Shown here in pieces: positions 32,950-45,364 of a stretch of 64,000 nt of DNA. The number at the start of each line of letters is the position of its first letter. The first letter of the stretch is position 1. Source of the DNA: Gordius sp. MW1 (taxonomy: Eukaryota; Nematomorpha; Gordioida; Gordea; Gordiidae); contig OZ038528.1 of the NCBI GenBank assembly GCA_964036665.1, positions 13,832,501 to 13,896,500 on the forward strand, written 5' to 3'. The notes under the pieces are model-generated. The model was not told the origin of the DNA. It worked only from the letters and a program-made list of their open reading frames with translations, and made no database searches. Position numbers and translations under genes: made by a program.

Positions 32950-34676
32950 CTATATCTAGGTATTGTCATTGCCTGGCGTGCTCACCAACCCCCAATATTC
33001 TTCAAATGTTTTATAAAATCTTTTTAACAATTTTTAGATATACAATTTTTATGTTTTTGAAACAAAAATTAGCTTTTATTATCTCTGGGAAAATTTCAGG
33101 ATTTTTGACAAATTTTTTGTCCATCCAATTATTATTAATCTCCATAAAATATAGTTAACAAAATTGTTACCATTCAATTTACTATTCTCAACCTGAAGGA
33201 CGGACCATTTCATATTGAAACAGACTTCTATAAATCTATGTTGAATTAGCTATTTACTCAAAAACTCATCAAGTTGCCATGCCTTATCAACAAACCCATA
33301 GTTTTATCTCAACAATCACTTAAAACAATACGAAATAATGGATAATTTATCTTAAAACTTTATCATATTATTGTGCCTCCTATATCAAAGTGACTTCACT
33401 TTTAAAGTAATGATCATTAGATATATTGCGTTAAGCCGAAACTTAAGATTAAAATCTAGTTTATCATTTTGCCCGACGTGTTTGAGTTATCCTCAATCTT
33501 ACCCCTAGATAGAAAATTTCCAGTTCGCCATTTATGTGGGATTTGCATCCTATTTTTTAAGCTCTTAGTCTGCTGAATACCTTATCTTACCCAATTCTAT
33601 AACCTCCCATGTTTAAAATCTAAAAGTATGTAAGTATTAAGTAATTATTAAATTAGCACCTGGTTTTGTTCACAGATATAATAACCATCTGATGATTACA
33701 TTTTAAAGGCAATGACTTTACTTAATCCGCCATGCATCTGCCCCATTTAGGTCATTAACTTTTTTTCGAAATTAGGCTTTCACTTTCTAATTTAATTAAA
33801 TATCGACTGGATTTCATATTTAGGATTCGATTTGGATTGCTACTTTATTTATACCTTTCTATGCACTAATAAAAGTTAAAATGTTATAATAGCTCTTAAT
33901 TAGAAATAAATCGTTTTACATCACCGGACATATGATTTGTATCAACTAAGATTTTTAATATTTTAAGAAGCGGTTAATATTTATAAGCTCAAATTTAATT
34001 CTAACAACAGACCTTATTCAGCAATTTGACTTAAATGTTGTAAAATAGACTAGATTAGAGAATATACTACAAAATCAAAACTAAAAGTAAAGGGAGTCGA
34101 TGCTGCGGCTATTTATTTTTCGATGTTTTAAGGCTAGTAGTTCGATGGATTTTTTTCGATTAGATATGTCGTTGCAAGTATTATCCTAGCTTTCATTTAA
34201 AAGAGATTTTAATATATCAACTCCCCTATTCCAATATACTACCAAAATTGTAAAAATAAAGTTAAAAGCCTCTGATAATAATCACTGATCAACAAATAAT
34301 GGACTTATAAAATCATAAGCGGTAAACTGTTTGCAGATTCTGGTAGAGTTCTTTAAAGGGAACACAAATATATTTTTAGTTTTTCTCCTTACACGTCAAG
34401 TTTTGAAATATTTGCTGTCGACGTTGCTACAAACAGCGATTTGGGGGTTTCTTAAACCTCAATAACTTGAATCGGTAAAATTTTAGTTTGATAAATTTTT
34501 TTCATAAATAAAGGGGAGAGGAATCCATTGAAATTTTTTTTATACTAGCACTATTAATTTTTGATTTATAGATAAAAAAACTTATCTTTAGCTTTTCATT
34601 GACAAATTGCCCCATACTTAAGGTCGCCCTCTATTTCCTTTTACACTAGGAATTAAATGCGTGTTGTTGTTAATCT
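32950..34676. other. Gene-free AT-rich stretch
   Basis: No supported gene or repeat. Confidence 0.45.
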
Positions 34677-34684
34677 AGTACTAC

Positions 34685-35150
34685 TAGAGACCTCAAAAAG
34701 TCCAGCTCGCAGGTCGGGCATGGAGGGGCTTCTGCTTTAAAATAAAACAAAGGGCCGGATTTGGACGAGTCGTAATATAACCGAATGGGCTTGGGCCGGA
34801 CCTAGATATATGTAAGGCCTGCTAAAGCCAGTTGCAAATTCAATTAATATTTATTTGTGTTTTATAAAGTATAAATAAAAATTTGTTTTTATAATGTTCC
34901 AAGATGTTTATTAAATTACCAAGGATTTAATGATTCATTTTTAAATTAAAATTTTACCGATTAATCTGCAAGTTTGTTGTCAAAAACGCCAAAATCGCTG
35001 TTTTAGCAACTCTAAGAGCATATTTTAAATAACTGACCTATAGGGAAAAAAATAAAAAAATTTATTCGTGCTCACCGTGAAAAACTCTACTAAAATCTGC
35101 ACACAGTTTGCCAGCCTATTTTACTTGTTAAATCGTTTATTAAAAACTAA
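34685..35150 (+). mobile_element. Fragment of the TAGAGACCT hAT family, copy 3 (left end)
   Basis: Begins TAGAGACCTCAAAAAG with GCAGGTCGGGC, then AAAGGGCCGGATTTGGACG shared with copy 1, through to the TGCTCACCGTGAAAAACT block. An end of the same family in opposite orientation lies at 38,141; the two could once have bounded one element. Confidence 0.6.
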
Positions 35151-35404
35151 TATTTTTCTTTCTCACTCTAATGAGCCCCAGTTAAAAATTTTTCTTTAGA
35201 CATAAAAATACCAACATTTTAATATATGAAATATCATTACTGTGGCCCTAAGTTACGGAGTCCAATCCCTGCCTTATTTATTTCACTTGTCTTGTTCAAG
35301 TTTTTGTATCTGCTAATAGCCATAGACCTGGTCCTAATATTTGATGGCTTGGAATTTACCAAAGGCACAATCTTTTAAAAATAAATATTTAAAAATTATA
35401 AAAT

Positions 35405-35550
35405 ATATTTGATCTGTTTTTCGGGTGACGCAACCCCGACCCGATGTCAAGTCTTGTCGGGTTCGGGTTAAAAACTTCGAATACTTTTGGTTTGGGTTGA
35501 AAAATATGGAATGCTTTTGGGCCGGGTCGGATTCGGATTGGGGTTGCTAT
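35405..35550. mobile_element. Fragment of the ACCCGACCCG hAT family
   Basis: TCGGGTGACGCAACCCCGACC, TTGTCGGGTTCGGG and GGGCCGGGTCGGATTCGG match the subterminal words of the elements at 26,891-27,841 and 51,933-52,870. The termini are missing. Confidence 0.55.
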
Positions 35551-35643
35551 TACTCACATTGTAGTGTCCTAGAACCTTATAAAATCCAGATCTATGCCTA
35601 CATAATATAAAATCGAATTAAATATATATATTGTATATATATT

Positions 35644-35812
35644 CATGGGCGTAGCCAAGGGGAATGGGGGGCAGGAAGGGGCGGTTTCCCCCCTCTAAAT
35701 TCATAAATTCTTAGAAATTTATTAAAATTATGGCTAAAATTTTACAAAATTATCATATTGCCCCTGCTTAAATCATTATTGCCCCCTAATTCCATTGCTG
35801 GCTACGCCCATG
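35644..35812. mobile_element. CATGGGCGTAGCC MITE copy
   Basis: Ends CATGGGCGTAGCCA and TGGCTACGCCCATG bound 169 bp. Flanks TATATATT and GATATACT match at 6 of 8. Confidence 0.78.
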
Positions 35813-36159
35813 GATATACTTAAGGTAAATCTAGATTCTAGACTCTCTTATTATTATATGCTTTTTTTAAGCAAGGCTAGGATTAAATAAATTTTAAGGA
35901 AAACATAATCTGCAAGTTACATTTTAAAAGCCTGGCAATTAAAATATTGCCTTTAAATATAATAATTTTTTATGATAATCATTTTTTGATTGATTAAATA
36001 ACTTTGCTAAACTCCTATTACATCTCATATTTATTCTCCTATCGTACCTAAACAATTGAGATTACATGCTTAATATATCAATACTATTTGAATTTTTTGG
36101 AAATATATAAAAGGTGACACCTGTTATATGTGTGTATATTTATTTGAGATCTACACTGG

Positions 36160-37010
36160 CAGGCCCGGTCCTAGGGTGGGCACAGACGGGTTTGAACAGA
36201 TAAAACGTAACGGGCTGGGCTAGGGCGGTCTAAACAAGCTAATTACGGGCTCGAGCGGACCAAGTTTCATCACGGGCTCGAATGAGCTTGAAATTTTTTA
36301 AATCACTCTGAATATATGTTAAATTTAAATAGATCACAAAGGGGCTTTTTCCTATATGGATTATTAATATATAATAAAATTCCAATAGCTGTTTGTCACA
36401 CTAAGGTGGTCAATTTCTTTGTATGTTTGGATGAGGGGCGACGCTCGGCTTTCCAGGCCTGACAGCCGTCTTAACGATGTGATAAATTTTTCATCTTTTG
36501 AAAGTTAGTGCCGAAAGCGGGTTTGGAACCCGAAAGCTTTTGTTTAACAAATCTTATACCAACTACGCTCCCACGTCCCACAGATTATTATAACATACCC
36601 TTGACTTACGATTATTAATAAAAGATACATTAAACTTATTATGAGCGTCCGCCTCCTAGATTTATTTCCTATTAGGTAGATAGATAATATTTAAATTCGA
36701 TTTAGAGTAATTGTGGGATGTGGGCTACACATTGGCATAGCTAGTGGGGGGGGGGCCGGAAAGGCAGCTGGCTTTCCTTAAATCAGAAAAAACATAATAG
36801 CTTCAAAGTTTGGTTAGATATTTGGAATTTGCCATCCTTTCTTAAATAACATTTATGATGTGCCTCGAAGACACCTACAATGGGCCTGTTTACGTCAGTC
36901 GGTCAGCCCGTTATAAAAATTTGCAAGCCCGGGCCCGTTAAAATATTAAATTATAAGCCCGGGCTCGGCGCGCTACATTCAAACAAAGCCCTGCCCAGGA
37001 CCGTATAAAA
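36160..37010. mobile_element. Paired GCCCGGGCC-rich ends of a decayed hAT-like element
   Basis: The left block (GGCCCGGTCCTAGGGTGGGC, then ACGGGCTCGAGCGG) and the right block (CAAGCCCGGGCCCG, then GCCCTGCCCAGGACCG) read as inverted versions of one another. Between them lie a tRNA-like segment (36,508-36,580) and a GGCATAGCTAGTGGGGGGG end at about 36,733. No target duplication was found. Confidence 0.4.
36508..36580 (-). repeat. tRNA-like segment, probable SINE head
   Basis: On the minus strand GCGTAGTTGGTATAAG resembles a tRNA D-arm (internal box A), and GGGTTCCAAACCC a T-arm (box B), spaced as in a tRNA. The acceptor ends do not pair and no sensible anticodon arm forms, so it is not a functional tRNA gene. 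A tRNA-derived SINE head or tRNA pseudogene fits best. Confidence 0.4.
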
Positions 37011-37265
37011 AATTTAGATTGTTGTTTTTTTAACGAAAAGAACAATATGTAGAGTGTTAAAAATGTTAATGAATATGATCTAAAAATAAAAATTATCTCT
37101 TTTAAAATTCTTTCACTGGTGGCACTTGTAATCGGAATATACGAAACCATATATGCCAAGTAAAATACTTTTAAAAACATTTAGGTTACAATGTTTTTAA
37201 AGTTTAATGATATGCATTAAAAAAGCTGTGATATTTTATAAAAGAAACTTAAAGAAAAGATGACT

Positions 37266-37393
37266 TTAAAATTTTTATTAATTTTTTATTAAGAATATAT
37301 AAAATCTTACATAAACTTAAAATAAAGCCAAAATTTGTTTTTAATTTTTTTATTGAGTATATATAAAATCTTACATAAACTTAAAATAAAGCC
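37266..37393. repeat. 64-bp unit duplicated in tandem
   Basis: The segment ending AATCTTACATAAACTTAAAA plus TAAAGCC occurs twice, ending at 37,329 and 37,393, with minor changes in the T-rich first half. Confidence 0.85.
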
Positions 37394-37419
37394 TATTATT
37401 TATTGAATTAATTTACTAA

Positions 37420-37572
37420 TATTGCTAGACGGTATAAATGGGGAGGCAATGACGGGCAGCTGCCCCCTCCCTCTAAATCCAAATCTTTTAAATAATAATA
37501 ACATTTTTTACCCCTCTTTAAATCTTACTGACCCCCCCCCCCCTCTAATTCAAATCTTGGGTATGCCATGGA
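37420..37572. mobile_element. Very degenerate poly-C MITE copy
   Basis: ATGGGGAGGCAATGACGGG at the left, a 13-base C-run, and CTTGGGTATGCCATGG at the right follow the layout of the GGCGTAGCC family. Confidence 0.45.
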
Positions 37573-37601
37573 ATTACGTGTATATAGAATCTCAAATTAA
37601 C

Positions 37602-37838
37602 GAATTGGGTTCAAAATGCCACAGTCCGAAATGCCACACTGAATATCACGAAAAATTAAATCTCAAATGGGGAGGGAATTTGATGTGCATCTAAACCTAA
37701 CCCAAACCCTAACCTAAAACGCTGACCTAAAACACTACCCAATGGAAATTATGCGCTTGCGCAATGAGTAATTGCGAATCTCACGATCGTGAGATTCAGT
37801 GGCTTAGTGGCTCGGACTGTGGATTTTGAAATGATACC
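37602..37838. mobile_element. 237-bp palindromic MITE with 9-bp flanking repeat
   Basis: CAAATTAAC flanks both sides exactly (37,593-37,601 and 37,839-37,847). Inside, TTCAAAATGCCACAGTCCGA at the left matches the inverted right end TTCAAAATCCACAGTCCGAG, followed by further shared CACTGAAT-TCACGA words. The centre contains CTCACGATCGTGAG. A 9-bp duplication suggests a Mutator-like origin. Confidence 0.65.
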
Positions 37839-37989
37839 CAAATTAACACTTATAATGCGCATTAAATATTGCTTGATGAATTTCTTTTAGTTGGAAATAT
37901 ATTGTTATTTTAATAAACATCAAATAATTATAAATTAGAACATTATAAAAACAAACCTTAGTTTATAATTTATAAAACACAACTAAAAA

Positions 37990-38141
37990 TTTAATTAATG
38001 CTGTAACGGGCTTTTTGCGGGCCTTAAATATATTTAGGCCCAGCCCGAGGCCGCTAGGTTATATTGAGGCCCGTCCAGGCTCAGCCTGTTGGTGTATTTT
38101 AACGCAGAAGCCCGTCGGCTCAGCCTGGCCGCAGGTCTCTA
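37990..38141 (-). mobile_element. End of a TAGAGACCT-family hAT element (right side)
   Basis: Reading inward on the minus strand: TAGAGACCTGCGGCCAGGCT, then GACGGGCTTCTGCG. It matches the left end at 34,685, which shares GGGGCTTCTGC-TTTAAAATA. Confidence 0.6.
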
Positions 38142-38149
38142 GTGCCTCT

Positions 38150-39217
38150 TCTTATTATTAATCTTATTATGGTTGGGTCCATTCCTAACCTAGAGGCCCA
38201 AAGTATTTTTAGTGAGCGTAAAGGTCTTTCCCAAGCTGCACACCCTTTTAATATACATGTGGGTCTCGGCTATAGCTCCAAAATTTATGAGATAATTCTA
38301 AAATCTTATTAATTTCAATCCTAACTATAATATCAGTGCAGTTTTTGGTTAAATAGATGGCATTTAGTAATTGTAGTTTTTTTAAATTTTATTTAGTAAT
38401 TATACTTCTTTTGAATTGTTATAAGACATAAGAAATCGGGAAATGTCAAATTATTTTTTAGATAAACTTTAAATTATAAGATCCTCGCAAGAGGAAAAAT
38501 CAATAGAAATTTATCGTTCTAAGTGAATGAAACATGATACTAAAAACATTTTACATACTTTAAAACAAAACGATAGAAAACGCCATGAACCAAATAAATT
38601 AAAGGTTTGCATCCTATTACACAAACAATTTTTAGGTGGGCCTAGACGAGCAAATTAAAAGTTAGAACTGCCTAGGCTGTGATTAATTTTTTATTAAATA
38701 AGATCTTTAGTGTAGGTTTTTTATAATTCAATAAATTAAAACAGCCTATCCTCTAAGTTTTTACGTGTTTAAAAATTAATTAATAAAAGGCAATAAAACT
38801 CTAGATTTGAATTATACAAGGCTACTAGTAAACATTTGTTAAGGAAGGTTGGTTGTTTGTTATTTAAACTTTAAGCGTTTAGGAAAAATATCCCTCATCC
38901 GGCATAATAAACGCAAGTGCTGGTGACTCCTAACTAAATCTGAATTACACCTTATAATTTTAGTTAAATTAATGCGTGGTGGGGAACATAAACTAAAATT
39001 TAAAATAAATCCGATGAACAAAAAATTGCGTCCATTGAAATTGGCAAAATATATATTTAGGTGAAACATTTAATGTTTTGAGGCGGATGGGTTAGGGGAA
39101 GTATAAAAAAGAATAATTTAGGGTCTAGTTAAGATTGCGAATATTTGACTTTACATGACTCTTGGTTGACGAAAAACTTGATTCCATTTTATCACCCCTT
39201 ACATTTTGCTCTTTATT
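38150..39217. other. Gene-free AT-rich stretch
   Basis: No supported gene. The short minus-strand frame at 38,860-39,069 has no recognisable content. Confidence 0.45.
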
Positions 39218-39225
39218 ATGCCTCT

Positions 39226-40987
39226 CAGTAGCGTAGGGGGGGGGGGGGAATTTTTTTCAAATTATACGGAAAAAAATTAATAGGAGTCTTGTGTGTGTTG
39301 CGTATATAGAAATAATATATTATCTTAATTAATTTGATATTTAATTTTAGATGAAATCTACTAATTATATCATAATTTATACAAAAAATTTATGTCCCGA
39401 GTGCGTGTTTTCTAATAAGAAGAAATTTGATTTTTAATTATTTATCTAAAAAACTATCTCAACCTCTAAATTAAACGAGGAAGATGCTGATACAAGCCAA
39501 ATTTTAGCAGCGAGACTAATTTGGGCTTATAATTTCATTTAAACGGTCCCAGGCGGGACAATTATTGGTTCTGGTGAAAAATTTAACCCTAAAAGACCAA
39601 TGCAAGTGTTTAGTTTGAACAATGGCCCTAATTAGGGCAAAGAGAAAAATGGGAAAGAGCTCTTTGCAATTTGCACTTCTGAAGATATTATTAATGCATT
39701 TTTGACCAAAACCCATAATAGATATTGAATTTATATAATTTTAATGAGTTTTTGTTTAATCGAAATTCTTTGACACAAAATTTACCCCCCACCCCTTAAT
39801 TAGATAGTCATACCTCCGTCACTACTGTATATTGGAGATCTGCAAGGGGCCGTTTTTAGCAGTACGGCCCGCCCGTACCCGTTTTCAAAACTTCAAGGCC
39901 CGTTGGCACGCCCGCCCGTAATTTTTTTTCAACACTTCTGGCCCGTCCAAGCCCGTCCGTAAATTTTTCAGGCTTGTTCGTACCCGTTTAGAAAAACGTC
40001 ATGCCCGCCAAAACCCGTTCAAATTATTTTAAAGGACTCCGCGCCCGGTCCCATCAAAATTTTACAAAATTTTAGTTATTTTGACATATTTATAAAAAAA
40101 ACATCGATAATTAATGTAAAAAAAATAAATCATTAACTATTTCTGCAGTTAATAAACCTAAAATTTCAATATAGTACTACCATTAAACTATTTTAAAAAA
40201 TTACCTGAGAATATTTCACTTTCAACAATTTACGTTTTTTGATTAATTTATTAGAATATTACCATTAAATTAGATTACTTTAATAAAATTACATGAAAAT
40301 ATAAAACTTTCAATAAGCTGTTTACATTAATTTGAATTATTTATATCAGTTAATATACCTAAGTTTTAGATTAATACAAATTTTTTTATTAAATTATATG
40401 TATACCAGTAAAATTTGTGATAACATTAAAAACAAAAATTGCATTGTATGTAATCAGTAATTGAACTTACTTACAAAAGAATATACGAAGCTATAATCTT
40501 AAGTTTTGTAACCGAAAATCTATAGCAAATAGAATAAAAATGATTTAAGTCAAATTTAGCGTCTGAAAAAGGAATGAATGATACAGGATGTACAAAAATT
40601 AGAGGTTAAAAAAATAGAGTACTTAATAAAAATCATACAATAAGATAATTGTCTGACTTTTAGGAACCTTTGTAATCCATGACCGTTTATCTGATCTCTG
40701 GCCCGTTCAAGCCCGTTTATAAAACGTCAGGCCCCTTCAAGCCCGTTAAAAAAAACCTCAGGCCCGCCCGAGCCCGTTCCGTTAATTGTTAATCCCTTCC
40801 GGGCCCGGCTCGTTGAAATTTTTATGATACAAAGCCCGTCCGTACCCACCCGCGGGACGGGCTTTTAGACCCGTCCGCGGGTGCAGATCTCTACTGTATA
40901 TAAGCTTAATAAATTTTTGTTTAATAGTATCACGGGAATTTTTTTTGGAAACCCCCCCCCCATGAGGCAATCCTGGCTACGCCTATG
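39226..40987. mobile_element. Outer hAT element of a nested pair
   Basis: Perfect 8-bp duplication ATGCCTCT at 39,218-39,225 and 40,988-40,995. Ends CAGTAGCGTAGGGGG and TCCTGGCTACGCCTATG place it with the GGCGTAGCC group. It is much longer than the MITEs: about 690 bp once the inner element and its duplication are removed. Its interior may keep more of an ancestral element. Confidence 0.88.
39833..40893. mobile_element. Inner hAT element, AAGCCCGTT repeats
   Basis: Perfect 8-bp duplication CTGTATAT at 39,825-39,832 and 40,894-40,901. Ends are TGGAGATCTGCAAGG and GGTGCAGATCTCTA. Subterminal zones (39,845-40,050 and 40,695-40,875) carry many GCCCGTTC, AAGCCCGT and GCCCGCCCG words. Length 1,061 bp with a non-coding AT-rich middle. 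It lies wholly inside the outer hAT. Confidence 0.92.
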
Positions 40988-41327
40988 ATGCCTCTAAACG
41001 CACGAATTATTTCTAAGGACTAAACAGGCTTTCATGTATTTTAATAACAAAATGCCTATAGTTAATAAGCAACGCGGTGGCCACTAGATCAGAAGTCGCG
41101 CAAAAATATGCAATAAAAGCTTTATGCCCATGTCCCATAACACTAGACGTGTAATTTGTGTGATGCCACTTCTTTTAATCTTTTTATAGTGATAATGAAT
41201 AATTAGATTACATCTCATGGTAGAACTAAATGAATTAAATAACTCTCGAATTTTAAAAAAATTAAGTGCTATATTTTTTAAAGTTTAGTTTGAAGAGGCT
41301 TAACGAGTTTGGTGAAATATATTAACA

Positions 41328-41447
41328 CATGGGCGTAGCCGCCCTCCCCCTAAATGGCGAAAAAAAAATTCAATGCAAAAACCCTTAAAAATTAAAAAAA
41401 AATACGTTTTGCCCCCCCCCCTAATCCAAAACCTGGCTACGTCCATG
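41328..41447. mobile_element. CATGGGCGTAGCC MITE copy
   Basis: Flanks TATTAACA (41,320-41,327) and TATTAACC (41,448-41,455) match at 7 of 8. Ends are CATGGGCGTAGCC and GGCTACGTCCATG. Length 120 bp. Confidence 0.85.
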
Positions 41448-41455
41448 TATTAACC

Positions 41456-44400
41456 TTTAATAAAATAACTCATTCTTTATTTATTTGAAAAAATAATATT
41501 TAACAATATCATGTCTATGAACAATCACTGAATTATTTTATTTTACAAAATGCATAAATGTACATGCTGTTAGGCAAGTGTGGCAGGCTATTAGCGATTT
41601 ACATCGCTAAAAGACATTTTTTAAAACATTTTAAAAGATTAGACTAAACATATCATTACTAACTAACGAATTTCAACTTATTCTTCATCAAAATGAGCTG
41701 GCCAACGACCTTTTAAAAAAGTTGTGAACGGAGATTAGTTATTTATGGAGATTAAACTAAATTTCAAAATGCATATGTTAAACAAATTTACAATGTTGCC
41801 CCTTTAACTAACATAACATACCTTCAAATAGAGCTTCTTTCTAATCCTTACAATTTTGATCTAGATATTTAATATAATCTTGTTCATAAAGGTTCACATA
41901 ATGCTTATAACAAAAATGTTTGAATCGCATATTTAACAGTTACCTCTATTATCCTCAATTTAAAACTTTCAAATTTTATCAATTTTTACTTTAATAAACC
42001 CATAAATTGCATAGCAATTAAAAATTGTCGGCTCATGCTCATATAAAAGTAAGACGCGTCATGGTAAATCATAGCTTACGCTGGCCATTTCTTAAATTTT
42101 AAACAGGATTTTAAAGCAAAGTAGAAAACTTTTATATTGTTTGCAATTTCCTTAAATCTCTTCAACCTGTGTAAGTTGGGAACCTATAATCCTTAAAAAT
42201 CAAGATGCCGCATTGAAATATCAGAACTGTCCCCATGATAAAATTTAGCCTTACTAAGTCAGAGCTGATATTTCTAAAATTTTGAGATTAAAAATAGGGA
42301 GGTGTAACGATATGAAACTATTTATGATTTCTTAGCATCTCTTATATTTTTCTTATAAATTGTAGAAATCAAAAATTTGGTCAAATGTTAATTTATCATT
42401 CAATTTATATTTAAATTTGTTTTTACACTTTTGGTTCTACTTCATGGCTTTTTTCATTAATTAATTGCAAGACATGTGATAATAATATTTTTTAATACTA
42501 CTTAGAGGGGTTTCATTAATTTATTGTCAGTTACTACTAATTAAGGGGACACTCCCTTAAAATATCGCAAAACAATTTCCTGACGTGCAACTTCCGTGGC
42601 TTCAATGAAACTTTTAAAAGATCGATATAATATTAGGTTCGTAATACAAGTGCGAACTTTGCTATTTTAATAGTCGAATATTGGAAGGGGCCAGCTGAAA
42701 ATTAAAAAAGTTCCATATAAATGGCACAGTCAGTTTAAGGTTTATTTCTCAAAATTTTTTTTTTCCTCGTTTATAAGAAATATCTAAACCTATACATCAA
42801 GCAAAATTAATGGGAAAGGGGAAGGGTGAGCAATTTTGAAGAATTTATTTTATAAGCTTATTTTGTTTTTCAAAAGGTCAATGATTTAATAATATAAATA
42901 CTTTTTTATGAGAAAGCAAACAATAGCTTAAAATTGATTTCAAAAAATGCAATCAAATATATGCAATTGTTATCTTAAATCCGAACAAAATAAATGGTCT
43001 CACAATGTCTGGAGTCCTTAGACCTTTGGGCGAAGTGCAAATATACAAAATTTAGCCGCAGCGACTTGTTACCCAGGATTGGGAAAGCCATAAAATTGAT
43101 CGTTTCACAATCTCTTATTTCTCCAAAATCCTATGGGATGTTGATTAAATAGAGAGATAAGGAAATCAATTTGTGAGGCGATTCAAGCATTCATGTCCCA
43201 AAAAGCACTCCAAACCTTTACAACCACATTAGAAAATGAATTACATCCCTCTCTTTCCTCATATATATTTGAATGAGGGCTTATTAAACATGAAAATGGA
43301 ATCATCTAACAAAAATAATTACATATTGTGCTAATTATTTCTTTAAAAATGTCGTGAATCAAATTAAAATGCACCTATGCTTAGTTTAATTCGTGCATTT
43401 CCACAAACAAAGTATGTATGAACACATTTAAAATAATCCCATTTATGTAAATGTCTAAGTAGCCAGGCGTGGTAGTTACCTTGGCAAAAAAAATTGTATA
43501 TGAAGCTAATTTTAACAAAAAACTTTAGGTGATGGTTAAAATTAAAAAAAGTATCTCAACTGAAACAAGCTATTTAGCTAAAGGCCTTGGGAAATTTAAA
43601 ACAGTATCTAAAAAATACATGCTTAAAAACACACCCCAATTGTTAAAATTATTTAAATTGCAAAAATGGATAAATGACTTCAAATGAAAGATAAATTATT
43701 TTTAAAGATGCAGAATTTATTTTAGAGCACTCCAAATTTAAAACACAATCTAGCGAAAGCAATTTAGGAAAGTTATAAACTTACAACTTTAAAATTTTAA
43801 CATTTTTGGAGCCATGGTTTCTCATTTTGATCCGAATTTTCTTTATTAACGATTTTCAACCTAGAGATAGTAATATCTCTGGACCTCAAGCCAATCTCCT
43901 ATTCTACTCTACTTTCTGCTTAGATATTTTTAAAGTACCTTTAAAACATTTATAAAGTGCTGATATTAAAAGGTTTTTGAATATGTAAATGCGGTTTGCA
44001 CATGTCAAAACTAATCATGAGCCTGACCAATTTTTATTCGCCTTTTGTTTGGTTGAGTTCGGATTAAATTTTGTTCGCCTACTTCGTTTGATTAAGCCAG
44101 CTTTCATTTTAGCCTAGATTACACCTACGCTCAAATAAAATACTTTACCCGAATAATTCGTCCTATGATATGGATTAAAATAAACCTATCATTTTTTTTA
44201 CCAACTAAAAATTTATTGTCGTTTCGTATAAATATATATTTCCATTGGAAGTTTTGTTTATACCTACATTTATTAAAAATTAATATCGGATTTTTATAGC
44301 TTAATTATAAACAGCATTTTAGTTATATAATAAATACCCCTTCATCCAGTTTTTGCATTAATATATTTTTACATTATAAGCGTTTGTATAACACTAACAT

Positions 44401-44783
44401 TTTCACCAGCATTTGTCGTGTGTCCATAATATACGTATCGCGACCACTTTATTGACTAACTTTGAGAGCGGAAAATAAAGGAGCGAGCCTGTAGAGATTT
44501 TTTGGGGATAACGTGAAATAATAATAAATTCACACATGATATCCTATTCCTATTCTCATCGAGTCCTCCTCACACCTCTCGACATCGCAGTTAATCAATG
44601 TGCAAGCGCGTTTATGGCACCAAAAGGGGATTGGCTTGCTAGGAGAAAAGTTCCATTCCATATTTAATTAAACCAATAGCTTAAATTAGACTAGTGGAGA
44701 GTTTAAGAAATGACTAATTTCGCGCGCGCGTCTGAAACTCAGATTACTGAAAATACCACAATTCCTAAGCCGCCTACGTATTG
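41456..44783. other. Gene-free AT-rich stretch
   Basis: No supported gene. CCATAAATTGCATAGCAA at 42,000-42,017 matches 18 bases of the 20-bp terminal repeat bounding 59,197-60,976 and may be an isolated end of that family. Confidence 0.45.
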
Positions 44784-44955
44784 CATTTAAATTTATCATC
44801 CTACCCTCGACTGGAGATTAGAAATTTTGTAGACATTTATTATACTACAATCGAGTGTATTAATCATTTAAATTTATCTTCCTGCCATCGACTGGAAATT
44901 TGAAATTTTGTAGACAATTACCAAACTACAATAGGATTGTATCCATCATTTATGG
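44784..44955. repeat. 81-bp unit duplicated in tandem
   Basis: The unit beginning CATTTAAATTTATC and containing TCGACTGGA and ATTTTGTAGACA occurs at 44,784 and 44,865, with scattered substitutions. A partial third start (CATTTATGG) follows. Confidence 0.85.
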
Positions 44956-45221
44956 TCCATTAGCTAACCAACGACCTAATAATTTTAAAATTATACCATC
45001 ATTAATTACCCACTAAGTTGATGTTCAATATTTTGCATCAAAATCAGCATGTAAATTCCTATGACATATTATAAAATGCAAAATACTAAATCAACCCGTT
45101 CAAAAAACATCGCAAAATTCATCAAGGTAACATATATTTGTTTGTGAATAATTTAAATTTTTGCTATTATGCGAATAATAACTACTTAAGTAGTTTTGAA
45201 ATTTGATCTACCGTTATTTCC

Positions 45222-45364
45222 CTGCCCCCCCCCCCCTAATTTACAAAAAAAAAATTCAATGCAAAAACTTTAAAAAATTAAAAAAAATTATGTTTTGCCC
45301 CCCTCTAATTGAACTTTTAAATGTTTTGCCCACCCCTCTAATCCAAAACCTGGCTACGCCCGTG
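45222..45364. mobile_element. CATGGGCGTAGCC MITE copy lacking its left terminus
   Basis: C-run, A-rich centre, CTAATCCAAAACCTGGCTAC and a final GGCTACGCCCGTG follow the family. The left inverted end is lost. Confidence 0.65.

Noticed and set aside
36508..36580. Functional tRNA gene
   Set aside because: Acceptor and anticodon arms do not fold and the box B position after TTC is not a purine.
37700..37735. Telomeric CCCTAA-like run (CTAACCCAAACCCTAACC)
   Set aside because: Only a few imperfect units, located inside a TSD-flanked MITE.
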